From: Chaetoderma sp. LZ-2023a
Taxonomy: Eukaryota; Mollusca; Caudofoveata; Chaetodermatida; Chaetodermatidae
Assembly (NCBI GenBank): GCA_034401795.1
Contig: CM067370.1
Span: 52,979,380 to 53,043,379, forward strand
DNA length: 64,000 bases
Direction: 5' to 3'
The notes below the pieces were generated by a model. The model had not been told where the DNA came from. It made no database searches and was given only the letters and a program-made list of their open reading frames with translations. Position 1 is the stretch's first letter. Every line of letters starts with the position of its first letter. Position numbers and translations under genes: made by a program. Positions 32,890 through 42,046 of the stretch are shown in pieces.

Positions 32890-35050
32890 CGGGTTTCCGG
32901 CGGAACCAATACCGGCGGCTTTGGAAACAAATGGAGTCGAGAATCTTCACCCAAGCGATTTAGCGTCTTGTCGGCTAATCTCGACCGACAACTGTGTGCA
33001 GATTCCTTCCGTCGGAGGCAGACTTCAGCTATTCCTAAACCAATCGGAACAGGTCGTGCGCGACTGTTTAGTCTGTCAGTGGATAAGAAACGGCTACGAT
33101 CCGGACTGGCTCATCCATCAATCGTTAACCTCGACTCCAATATGGACTCCTATTCCAAGGGAATTAGACCGTCTAGTCGTCATTCAGTCAGAGATAGAAT
33201 CGCTTCGTCAGAAGAATGCGATTCACCTAGTCACCGATCAGTCAACGCTGGGCTTCTATTCGATCATGTTCCTAGTTCTGAAGCGTACCGGAGGGTGGAG
33301 ACCAATTCTCAATCTCAAACCGTTGAACAAATTTATTCTTTCTCCCAGATTTCAGATGGAGACGGTGGCAGCGGTAATGACAGGGCTGAGGAAAGGCATG
33401 TGGGCGGTATCGATAGATCTGAAGGATGCTTATTTTCATATTCCAATGTCAATTCCTTTTCAGAAGTACCTGCGATTTGCATTCCAAGACAATGTTTGGG
33501 AATTCAATGCTCTTCCCTTCGGCCTGACCACGGCTCCGAGGGTCTTCACCAAGGTGGTTCTCGCCATGACTTCTTTACTTCGCAGGAGAAACATAGCTGT
33601 TCACACTTACATAGACGACTGGCTGCTAAAGGCGGGGAATCCAGTCACTCTGCGCAGCAATCTGATAGTAGTCCTAGACTTGTTGAAAAAGCTAGGATGG
33701 ATTGTGAATCTAGAGAAATCAGAACTGACTCCATCCCAGGAGTTTGTTTATCTGGGAATTTTCTTCAATCTCAGGGACGGCGTAGCTTTTCCGGCGGAGA
33801 GCAGAGTCAGAAGCCTGATTGCAGTGTTGGAGTCGGTTTCTCTAGGAGCCTATCTGACGGCGCGTCAATTTCTCAGAATACTGGGTTTGCTAGTGTCTCT
33901 GGAGAAGGTGGTGCCATATGCGGCACTCAGGCGCAGGCCGATTCAGATGTATTTGATGTCGTTCTGGTCACAGAGAACAGATCCGTTATCTCTGAGGATA
34001 CCAGTAAAAGAACCATTGATATTCCACCTTCAGTGGTGGTTATCGGAACAGAATCTCCTGCGAGGTATTCCTCTACAACCTCCTCAACCTCAGATGTCCA
34101 TATTTACGGATGCATCGTTGACAGGTTGGGGAGCGGTATTGGACAATCAGTCAGTGTCAGGGGAATGGGATCGGACCAATGCGCAGAAACATATCAATGT
34201 GCTCGAGCTATTAGCGGTGGTATTTGCACTGCAGAAGTTCGAGAGTCTAATTCAAGACAAGATTGTCCTAGTAAGGACAGACAACTCAACGGTGGTGTCT
34301 TATTTGAACCGCCAAGGCGGGACGAGATCACCAGAGTTGTGTATGATGGTTTGGAACCTTCTGCTGTGGTGCCAAGAGAGGAATATTATTCTTCGGGCAG
34401 CACACATTCCAGGAAGATTGAACATCTTAGCGGATGCTCTCAGTCGAAGGACGGTTTGTCGTCCGACGGAATGGCAGCTCAACCAAGTGGTAGCGGAGGT
34501 TCTATTCAAACAATGGGGCAAGCCAAATGTCGACCTATTTGTGATGAATCTAAACGCAAAGATGGTCACTTACGTGTCACCGATCCCGGACCCGTTAGCT
34601 CTAGCAGTAGACGCACTGGCGATAAGTTGGAAGGGAATGTACGCGTATGCGTATCCTCCAACAATTCTCATCCCGAAAGTTCTGGCAAAGATAAGAGAGG
34701 GGATGTGCCAAGTACTACTGATCGCCCCTTATTGGCCAGGCCGATCATGGTTTACGGATCTGCTGGACCTTCTGGTCTGCAGTCCAATCCCTCTTCCAGA
34801 CACAAGAGATGTAATCTCTCAGAACAAGGGTCTGTACCTTCACGACAGACCAGAAATGTTCAAATTGACTGCATGGATGTTGTCAAGCAGCGTGCAATTG
34901 AGGATGGCTTTTCTGAGCAAGCAGCGAAGTTTGTTGCTTCAGCCAGAAGAGTTTCAACCACAAAGACATATAATTATAGAATCAACAAATTTGCACAGTG
35001 GTGTGAGAGAAGAGATATTGATCCCTTTTCTGCATCTGTTCAACACGTAG
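32552..35050 (+). CDS. DIRS C reverse transcriptase - RNase H
   Basis: Open for 832 codons, with no frameshift or stop. The first ~110 residues overlap the basic end of ORF1 in another frame and may be spurious; real homology starts about residue 140. [57 protein letters not shown] and [11 protein letters not shown], with catalytic YIDD at residues 353-356. RNase H: IFTDASLTGWGA (Asp 520), LELLAVV, RTDNSTVVSYL (Asp 577) and LNILADALSRR (Asp 628). A DIRS-type C-terminal segment (LLIAPYWPGRSWFTDLLDLL) follows. It synthesises element cDNA and degrades template RNA. The last ~200 bp overlap the recombinase frame. All key acidic residues are present, so it may be active. Confidence 0.93.
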   Translation: MRQWWRSKKWSASRGSRPRGLGRNSPTVSIGRSSRDSVLDRPSVLLPVMPIGHPEHKGLAVRPHTSPLVRGRMRTTGRVAVRAEAATVRIAVAAVPDRHTTRSRGAAVGLVPDGFPAEPIPAALETNGVENLHPSDLASCRLISTDNCVQIPSVGGRLQLFLNQSEQVVRDCLVCQWIRNGYDPDWLIHQSLTSTPIWTPIPRELDRLVVIQSEIESLRQKNAIHLVTDQSTLGFYSIMFLVLKRTGGWRPILNLKPLNKFILSPRFQMETVAAVMTGLRKGMWAVSIDLKDAYFHIPMSIPFQKYLRFAFQDNVWEFNALPFGLTTAPRVFTKVVLAMTSLLRRRNIAVHTYIDDWLLKAGNPVTLRSNLIVVLDLLKKLGWIVNLEKSELTPSQEFVYLGIFFNLRDGVAFPAESRVRSLIAVLESVSLGAYLTARQFLRILGLLVSLEKVVPYAALRRRPIQMYLMSFWSQRTDPLSLRIPVKEPLIFHLQWWLSEQNLLRGIPLQPPQPQMSIFTDASLTGWGAVLDNQSVSGEWDRTNAQKHINVLELLAVVFALQKFESLIQDKIVLVRTDNSTVVSYLNRQGGTRSPELCMMVWNLLLWCQERNIILRAAHIPGRLNILADALSRRTVCRPTEWQLNQVVAEVLFKQWGKPNVDLFVMNLNAKMVTYVSPIPDPLALAVDALAISWKGMYAYAYPPTILIPKVLAKIREGMCQVLLIAPYWPGRSWFTDLLDLLVCSPIPLPDTRDVISQNKGLYLHDRPEMFKLTAWMLSSSVQLRMAFLSKQRSLLLQPEEFQPQRHIIIESTNLHSGVREEILIPFLHLFNT

Positions 35051-35898
35051 CAGATTTTATCTGTCATTTATACGAAGTTGACAAACTTGTACCTTCTACC
35101 CTAGCAGCATATAAGTCTGCATTAGCTTCGGTTATTCCTAGTCTCACCATTGAGGGAGTGGAGAATGACACCTTGAATGAAGTTATCAAAGGAATGAGCA
35201 ATCTGCGACCCAGACAGCCAATTCCTATCCCATCATGGAATCTATCTCTTGTTCTACAGGTTTTAGGGCATGCTCCCTTTGAACCGATTAGATCTATTGA
35301 CATTAAACTGTTAACTATTAAATCAGTTTTCTTGGTTGCAACAGCGTCGGCGAGAAGGAGAAGCGAGATTCATGCGCTTTCTGCCGAACAAGACCGTTTT
35401 GTCGTCACGGGTGAAGGTTTAAGATTACTTCCACGTCTTTGTTTCCTGGCAAAGAATCAGTCACTTAAATATCCAGGACAGCCGATCAATTTGCCAAGTT
35501 TAACTAGACATGACCCAAATTCTTGTGCTTGGTGTCCTGTCAGATGTCTGAAGATGTATAAGAAACGTACTTCTGAGTGGAGAGACGACCCGAAATCTCT
35601 GTGGTTATGTCTCAAAGCTCCCCATTTACGTGCTTCGAAAGATACTATTTCTCGTTGGATAGTTGACGCTATTTAGATGTCGCACAAGATCGCTACAGGA
35701 AAGCAGATTGATCGTGCGAATGCCCATGAGGTCCGAGCACTAGCAGCATCATCGGCCCTTTATAAGGGTGTCTCATTAGAGCAGGTGATGTCTGTAGCAC
35801 AATGGCATGCCGAGTCGTCATTCACTGATTTCTACCTTCGCGACATCTCCAGCACACTTAATCCAGTAGCCGTCGCCAATCTGTCAAACCTAAACTAA
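34855..35898 (+). pseudogene. DIRS C tyrosine recombinase (one in-frame stop)
   Basis: The frame is open from far upstream (32968), but homology begins near 34870 with KQRAIEDGFSEQAAKFVASA, then YNYRINKFAQWC. The catalytic domain has [17 protein letters not shown] (first Arg, near 35353-35361), an H-E-V-R motif at 35725-35736, QWHAESS at 35800 and the probable nucleophile Tyr at 35833 in FTDFYLRD. TAG at 35674-35676 splits it. Element A has Gln at the aligned position, so CAG to TAG is the likely change. The enzyme would integrate a circular cDNA by site-specific recombination instead of by a DDE integrase. The true N-terminus and the mode of translation are unknown. Confidence 0.88.
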
Positions 35899-36504
35899 GC
35901 CACGTCCGACCACTACTTCGCACACATCACAAAAGTCTTCCGCCTACACTTACCAAGCGCTATGCACATGACTGAGTACGACCGTGGATTGGGCCTAGCT
36001 CCTGTGATGATCAAGAACAGATCAACCACTCAAAAATGGTGAGTGTTTACATTAATTAAGTGACTATAAATATGTTTACTTCCAGTCGAAATACCAGACT
36101 GAGTAAGTGAATAGTCTGGTACAAGAGTATATTTATCCTCTCATACAGACATGAGACTCATTCCAATTTGAAAATCTAATCGATATACTGATAGTTTTTT
36201 CAAAGATTGAAGTTGTAGTAGCTTCTTTGCACTCTACTGGACTGCCCTAGCTGAGACTTGGGGCTGACACGGGTCTGGTGGGTGTTGCATCCCTCTGGTT
36301 TTGTGCGGACAAAAGAGGGGGGGGGGAGCGCGGTCTAGACCATGGAAGTTTAGCACTCTATGAGTCAGATAGCAGAACCCAAGCGTATGCCAGGGTTTTA
36401 GTCTCTTCACAACCTTCTCTGTTGGATGGTTGGTGAGTGCTGGTTCGAGCCTCACCTCCTCCCACCGGCATTTCCTGGCTGTCGAAATCCGGAGTTTATC
36501 ATAA
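35899..36504. other. DIRS C 3' non-coding region
   Basis: Between the recombinase stop and the ICR. It includes a local hairpin (AATACCAGACTGAGTAAGTG / AATAGTCTGGTA, about 36100-36122) and a G-run at 36306-36316. No ORF with recognised similarity. Confidence 0.6.
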
Positions 36505-36598
36505 TAGTACATCTGGTAAGTATTATTCGAAGTAGAATCAAAAAAGCATCCGCTTTTGTTTCTACGAGAATTCTTAATACTTACCAGATGTACTATGG
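36505..36598. repeat. DIRS C internal complementary region (ICR)
   Basis: The first part (GTACATCTGGTAAGTATTAT then TCGAAGTAGAA) is the reverse complement of the left end. The second part (TCAAAAAAGCATCCGCTTTT through CTTACCAGATGTACTAT) is the reverse complement of the right end at 36803-36861. The switch lies at 36537-36539 and fixes both element termini. Confidence 0.95.
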
Positions 36599-36663
36599 CC
36601 CTGCCTCAGCCGCCCCGCTGAGGTGAGGCTGAGCTGCTTTCGCAGTTTGCCAAGGCAAACATA

Positions 36664-36861
36664 AGACGAATCTGACTGTGATTGGGAATTGACTCGGTAC
36701 CTGCGGCTATGGTATTCCCGGACACAGTAGGGGCAGGACCAGGAGAGTGCGGAGTTTTAATTGTTTATTTTGAGCTAGACTAGATAATAGACATTATCAT
36801 AATAGTACATCTGGTAAGTATTAAGAATTCTCGTAGAAACAAAAGCGGATGCTTTTTTGAT
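36664..36861. repeat. DIRS C right terminal repeat
   Basis: Inverted partner of the left repeat plus an outer, right-specific extension (AAGAATTCTCGTAGAAACAA then AAGCGGATGCTTTTTTGAT) that is copied only in the ICR, as in known DIRS elements. Confidence 0.95.
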
Positions 36862-37435
36862 GCTGTTGTGCACAGCAATGACTTACAGCAGCATTGTTAT
36901 CAAAATGAGCACATTCTAATAGGACAGAGAAAATAGAATCTATGGTTCAGTGGTCTAGGGGTTAACGAGGCCCCCCGATACTGCAGATACTAGAATTACT
37001 TCAAAAACTTAGTAGATTAACTGGACAATGGCCTAATGATTACCAATTAGCACATGTTAGGGGCCTCCATGCATATAAATATTTACTTACAGCCTTCGTG
37101 CTCGCAAAGAGCGTTGGTGCGGGGATGACGTCAGGATCTCGTGAAATCTCGCTCTCGTTGCAAGAAAATGGCACCTCCCGGGAGGCAAAATAATTTCATG
37201 GTTACAATGGTATAATTCCCCGTATTATTTGTCTATTGTTATTTAGGATCCAATATTTTAATCATATAATAGTCTTTCAAATAAAGTGCACTTTTACCAA
37301 TCCCGGAATTGTCCTTTAAGCATTATTCATGAGGACGCACAGTACCTAGTCAGCCCACTGAGCATCAGAAGCCAGTGAAAAACTGAGTAACCAAATATTT
37401 GGTATTATTATACACCTGTGTGTGTTTATCCAATG

Positions 37436-38075
37436 AAACGCTTCCAATTGTACAATGTGACCATCCAATAATTTTTCCATATTGGACGATACAAATCACG
37501 TATTGGACAGTAAAATCTGTATTGGACGCAGCTTAAACCTGCATTGTAACTCTTCTCATTATTTTCTTCATATTGTGTTATCGATGGAGATAACTTTTAT
37601 TGCGTTGATAAAGTTTGTCTGCTACAAGTACAAGTTTTCATTGTTAGTAGTTACAAGATGCTTTCGCAAGAAGATCTAGATAACTTTGTTGATCAGCAAT
37701 TGCCAGAAAATGCAAAAAAAAAGAAAGCAAAAAATAACGATCGTTTGTTCAGACGCTGGTTGTCGTTGTCTTTACCCCAAGTAGAATGGCTATCTAACTT
37801 ATATGTATTCTCATAAAATAATTTATTGTATTTCTGACATAAAAGTAAATTTCAGTTAATTTTTTGTATTTATTTGCTGATAATTGTAATAGGTGCATAA
37901 TAAGCATGTGATTTTACATTGTTGAGTCCAATATGGATTGTTATTATACGAATCCAATTTGTGTTGAAATCCGTATTGGACTCGACGCCGCATCGTCCAA
38001 TACAGATTTCAACACAATGTGGATTCGTACAATAACAATCCATATTGGACTCAACAATGCAAAATGATCTACGGT
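37436..38075. mobile_element. Small element with TATTGGAC repeats and an inverted repeat
   Basis: TATTGGAC recurs at its left (37472-37530). Arms 37916-37983 and 37995-38059 form a near-perfect ~65-bp hairpin (TTGAGTCCAATATGGATTGT and its complement). Between them is a short ORF at 37658-37816. The limits are approximate. Confidence 0.55.
37658..37816 (+). pseudogene. Short ORF resembling a tyrosine-recombinase N-terminus
   Basis: 52 residues, starting MLSQEDLDNFVDQQLPENAK and ending LSNLYVFS. The spacing FVDxQ...EN..KKK...D..FRRWL resembles the N-terminal arm of Crypton/ZMYM-like recombinase domains (F..xQ..xNT.KKT..D...F..WL). If so, this is the start of a transposon protein cut short by internal deletion. 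Recognition is weak and based on pattern memory. Confidence 0.25.
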
Positions 38076-38411
38076 AATATTATTGGATATTTACATATGT
38101 ATGGGAAGTCCCCAGTACTGGGTGATTCAAATGTGAAGTGGTCAGTTGCCAGTGTGATCACTGCTGTGACAAAGAGAACACATGTAATGTCAATTATCAT
38201 GTATTAAATAACAATTTGGTGATATATAATCTGTAATTGGCGGCCCTTTCATAACATAGGTATTAGTTAATATTAAATATGTTGCTGTTGAACATGAGCA
38301 ATAAAGAACACATTAATGGAAGAAATTGGTTGTGTTTAAAATTGTGTCCCAGTTTTACTTTTATACGCATATAATATAGAGCCATACTGTCACAGATGAC
38401 CATTAGACATT

Positions 38412-39000
38412 AGCTCATCTGGTCCAAAGGGGCAAGTGAGCTTAAACCATGGTGGCCGTCTGTCATCCATCCGTCAAATCGTTTCTTAATGGTTTGAGAT
38501 ATTTCAACCCAATTTAGATGGAAGGATCCTATAGTGGTAGGTTTCAGAATTTCTATTCAGAATTTTGATTGGCCCATCTGTTGGTGAAATTCATAGATTT
38601 TATGCAAAATATAATGGGAAATTGTAAAAATGCATTTCAACCAAATTTGGCTAGGATGATCGTATCAGTGTTTGCCCTGTAGGTGGGGCTTAGAATACAC
38701 TTTCCGTATCCTCTGCGTGTTGTAAGAGGCGACTAAAGGAGGTAAGGGTGAGGTAACCCTGACAGAAACCTCGAGTGCTGAAGACGGAGGTTCCAGGCCG
38801 CACGGCGCACTCTAATAAACCATGGATCCACGCACTTAACGCTTATGATCATGTCGACAGTCACTTACAGGACTGGCAGTATGATCAGCGAACGAAAAGA
38901 AGAAGAAGAATCGTATCAGTGCAGGCTCCAGAAATTCAACTGAAAATCTTAGAAACTTAAAAGTTTACTGGAAATTTTAGCGCCTAAGTGGATTTCAAGC
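38412..39000 (-). repeat. Dispersed GAGCTTA / CTCATCTGG repeat, copy interrupted by a SINE-like insertion
   Basis: Begins TAGCTCATCTGGTCCAAAGG and continues with CAAGTGAGCTTAAACCATGG and GTCCGTC-like text. It resumes after the insertion with CAGGCTCCAGAAATTCAACT. Same family and relative orientation as 53210-53790 and the right member of the 39-45.5 kb inverted pair. Strand is assigned by convention relative to the 39076 copy. Confidence 0.7.
38671..38909 (+). mobile_element. SINE-like insertion with 12-bp target duplication
   Basis: A 239-bp segment between perfect direct repeats ATCGTATCAGTG (38659-38670 and 38910-38921). It ends in an A/G-rich tail (GAACGAAAAGAAGAAGAAG). Its body includes CCGTATCCTCTGCGTGTTGT and AAGAGGCGACTAAAGGAGG, which I believe recurs in other invertebrate SINE-like repeats. 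A clear pol III A box was not seen; GGTTCCAGGCC is at best a weak B box. Confidence 0.75.
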
Positions 39001-39075
39001 AAATTTGGCTGGAACGATGCTAAACTTTTTAATGCAAAAACTCGTTTTTTGTATTTCTTTTTATTTTATTTTTAT

Positions 39076-42046
39076 TTAACAAGAGGCTTAAGGGGCCTGT
39101 ATCGCTCACCTTGAATTAATGACCACTGGCACAACAAGATGACCACTGGAAAAATTTATCTATCTACCCTGTTTTCCTGGACATGGTCTTACTGTGTGGT
39201 GACATTTAACCTGCATGGTGGTTGCACTCAGAAATGCAGCTCCACTTTTGTGACAAAGTACTACTTTAGTCTTAGCCAAAAGGCTGAGAAGTGATTACAA
39301 CATTGTAAGCATTGTCATGAGCTACGGTAATAGTCATTATATTTTATCAAACATTCTAAATATATACGACTATAACAATTTAGGAATGGTTAACTTACAT
39401 TAGCATTCTTTAATATAAAGTTTATACAAGAATTCGGCATGTAGTTTTACCGGTATGTTTCTATGTATATGGAATTCAATATTCAAATGTCCTAATTAAA
39501 GATGATTACATAATTTATGTGCAATAGAATAATTGAAGATTAAATGCAAAAAGACATGTTTTCAGTGAAAGATTTGCCTCCCTTATTAAATTACACTGAC
39601 CATGGTCAACCATGGTTAAATAATTCTTCCCAAAAATGTTCAAAAACAGTTTTATAATGGCATTTTAAGCAGTTTAAAGTTTAAACTGTTCTTCAGTTAT
39701 TCCTGAAAATATTCAAGAGCAGTTTTGGAACATTTTAAGACCTTATGTTCATGAATTGTTCTTCAGTAATATCTTTTTTTAGATATTGAGTGACATCAAT
39801 TGACTGATAACATTGAAATTCTCTGGTAACCATGGTCGACCATGATATATCATGGTCAATGAAGGACTTTGATAATTGTTAAAAATATTGCTGAAATAAC
39901 TGACCATGATATCACGGTCATTACGAATTACATTGAAGTTGTTGAGTGACCAATGTCGACCATGATATATCGTGGTCAATGAGGGATGTTGATAATTGCT
40001 AAAAATATTGGTGGCATCTGACCATGACCTGACCATGATATCACTGTCAATATGAATAACATTGAAATTCTCCAATAACCATGGTTGACCATATATCATG
40101 GTCAGTGAGGTAGAAATTCAGTTACACATGAACTGACCATTAAGTGACCATGATATCATGGTTGATGACAAAACCTCTGAAATTTATGGCAAATGTCACA
40201 TTTTTCATGATCACCTGACCATGATGTGCTGACCATCTTAACATATTGGGAGCATGGTCAGGTGAGCAAAAAGATCATGGTCAAACCATGAACTACCATG
40301 GCCGACTGTGACATCATGGTCAGTAGGAAATCAGACTAATTTCTGTGAAGGCTTAGCCAAGTTTTATTTTTTTAATAGGCCCAGTGTTTGATAAGTAGTC
40401 TATATGATTTTCTCAGAAATTTGCAGAAAATCCAAGATGACCGCCAAACGCAATTGATTGATTCACGGTGGCCATGTTTTTTTACATATCAACTTTTCAT
40501 GGACAAACTTTAGTGGCCCTTAGTCCCTAATCATATCTCTCAAATTTCAGCCTGATGTGTTTAGTGGTACTGGAGAATATGTCACTTTCATGAAAACTAG
40601 GTCATCCAAGATGGCCACTGATACATTTGGTCAATCAAGTTCCCTTGGACAAACTTCGTCCACTCTTGCCCTCGATGTCTTTTCATGAATTTTGATATCT
40701 ATCCCCCAAGCTGTTTTGGAGAGGATTTTTAGACATTTCTAAAAATCGGCCAAAATTCAAGATGGGAACCTGCCAAATTGGTTGATCGCCTTCCTTTGAA
40801 CAAACTTTGATCTCTGTATGTCCTAAATATGTTTCCTGCCAAATATAATTGAAATCGGGCCAGTGGTTCTCAAGAAGATATTTTTAATTTCCCATTACTT
40901 TACTCTTGGACTTTTTGGCAGGAAAAAGATCCAAGATGCCCGCCAAATCGTTTATGCGACAGTTTCGAAACTGGAAATTTGAAAGCAGCACACCCAAAAG
41001 CATATATATAAAACCAATTTCGTGTTCAAAAGCCATGAAATAAAAAAATCCAATATGGCAGCCAAACATGCTACATTTTGATTGGTCCACGACAGCCATG
41101 TTTTTACGTATCAACTTTCCTTGAACAAACTTTAATGGACCTCCCTAATCATATCTGCCAAATTTTGTTCCGATCCATTCTGCCAAACTATTTGACCCCT
41201 TGAACAAACTTGGATCAGCTCTTGCCCTAGATGATATTTTTAATCGATCCCCCAAGCGGTTTCTAAGATTTTTAGAAACATTTCTAAAAATCTACCAAAA
41301 TCCAAGATGACCACCGGTCAAATTGGCCTATCAGTTTCGTTTGAACAAACTTGGATGTCTATGCCCTAAGGATGCTTTCTGCCAAATTTACCTGAAATCG
41401 GCCTAGTAGTTCCCGAGAAGACATTAAAAATGTCCCATTGCTTTAATATGGGAGCTGTTGGTCGGAAAATGATCCAAGGTGGCCGCTAAACCATTTATCC
41501 GACAGTTTCAAAAATGTCAAATTTGAAATCAGAATACCCAAAAACCTATATAAATCCAATTTTGACTTTCAAATCCATCAAATAACAAAATCAAAAATGG
41601 CCGCCAAACATGCTAGATTTTGATTGGCCCATGGTGGCCATGTTTTTGAACGCATCAACTTCCCTTGAACAATCAATCTTTCATGGCCTTAATCATATCT
41701 CCCAAATTTTGGACGATCAATTAAGCGGTTCTCTAGAAGTGGTTTTCATGAAAACTAGGTCATCCAAGTTGGCCGATGAATGTATAGCCAATCAAGTTCC
41801 CTTGAACAAACTTGGTTCAGTTTTTTCTAAAGACATTTCTAAAACTCAGCCAAAATCCAAGATGGGCGAGCGGCTTTGTTTAAACAAACTTGGATCTCTA
41901 TGCCCTCAGGATGCTTCTTGCCAAATATAATTAAAATCGGCCCAGTGGTTCTTGAGAAGTCTTTAATGAAAAAATTGCCGGACAGACGGACAATGGACTG
42001 TCACAATGGTATAAACTCACTTGGCCATTCTTGCCAGGTGAGCTAA
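39076..42046 (+). mobile_element. Large dispersed repeat, direct member of an inverted pair
   Basis: Starts TTAACAAGAGGCTTAAGGGG and TATCGCTCACCT; ends TTGCCAGGTGAGCTAA. The interior holds at least three diverged direct units (near 40434, 41052 and 41594), each with a GCCGCCAAACATGCTA-like start and GGCCATGTTTTT. It is non-coding in all frames beyond short spurious ORFs. Its ends resemble repeats I associate with mollusc genomes. Confidence 0.65.
39597..40330. repeat. Tandem array rich in GACCATG / CATGGTC
   Basis: Units of about 120-129 bp, anchored by CATTGAAATT or CATTGAAGTT at 39811, 39931 and 40060, each containing nested palindromes such as GACCATGATATCATGGT-like text. A 106-codon minus-strand frame across it shows the same peptide pattern three times, which is a by-product of the repeat, not a protein signature. 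Confidence 0.8.

Larger units (their letters stand above)
30103..36861 (+). mobile_element. DIRS element C (near-intact)
   Basis: A 6.76-kb DIRS-type tyrosine-recombinase retrotransposon. Left repeat 30103-30274 and right repeat 36664-36861 are inverted, and the ICR at 36505-36598 copies both outer ends. The coding order is ORF1 (30371-32889), RT-RNase H (32552-35050) and recombinase (ending 35898), in overlapping frames. RT-RNase H is fully open. ORF1 has three in-frame stops and the recombinase one. It belongs to a different lineage from A and B. Confidence 0.95.
28948..37319. mobile_element. Fold-back DNA element D, interrupted by DIRS C
   Basis: Inverted ends TTAAAGGACAATTCCG (28948) and CGGAATTGTCCTTTAA (to 37319). 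Similarity continues inward for about 210 bp, including TAAAA.GTGC.CTTTATT and CCCCGCACCA(C/A)CGCT. After removing DIRS C (30103-36861) the remaining element is about 1.6 kb and encodes nothing I recognise. The ends suggest a TTAA- or TA-targeting MITE. Confidence 0.65.

Noticed and set aside
32968-34850. Long open frame preceding the DIRS C recombinase
   Set aside because: It runs in a shifted frame across the RT-RNase H coding region, and its translation there is Ser/Arg-rich with no domain. It is an overlap by-product until the recombinase homology begins near 34870.
36940-37000. tRNA-like text (AGTGGTCTAGGGGTTA)
   Set aside because: It resembles an A box, but no cloverleaf, anticodon arm or B box follows at the right spacing.
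39779-40099. 106-codon minus-strand ORF with a repeated peptide
   Set aside because: The peptide repeat simply mirrors the ~125-bp tandem array. There is no recognisable domain or start context.
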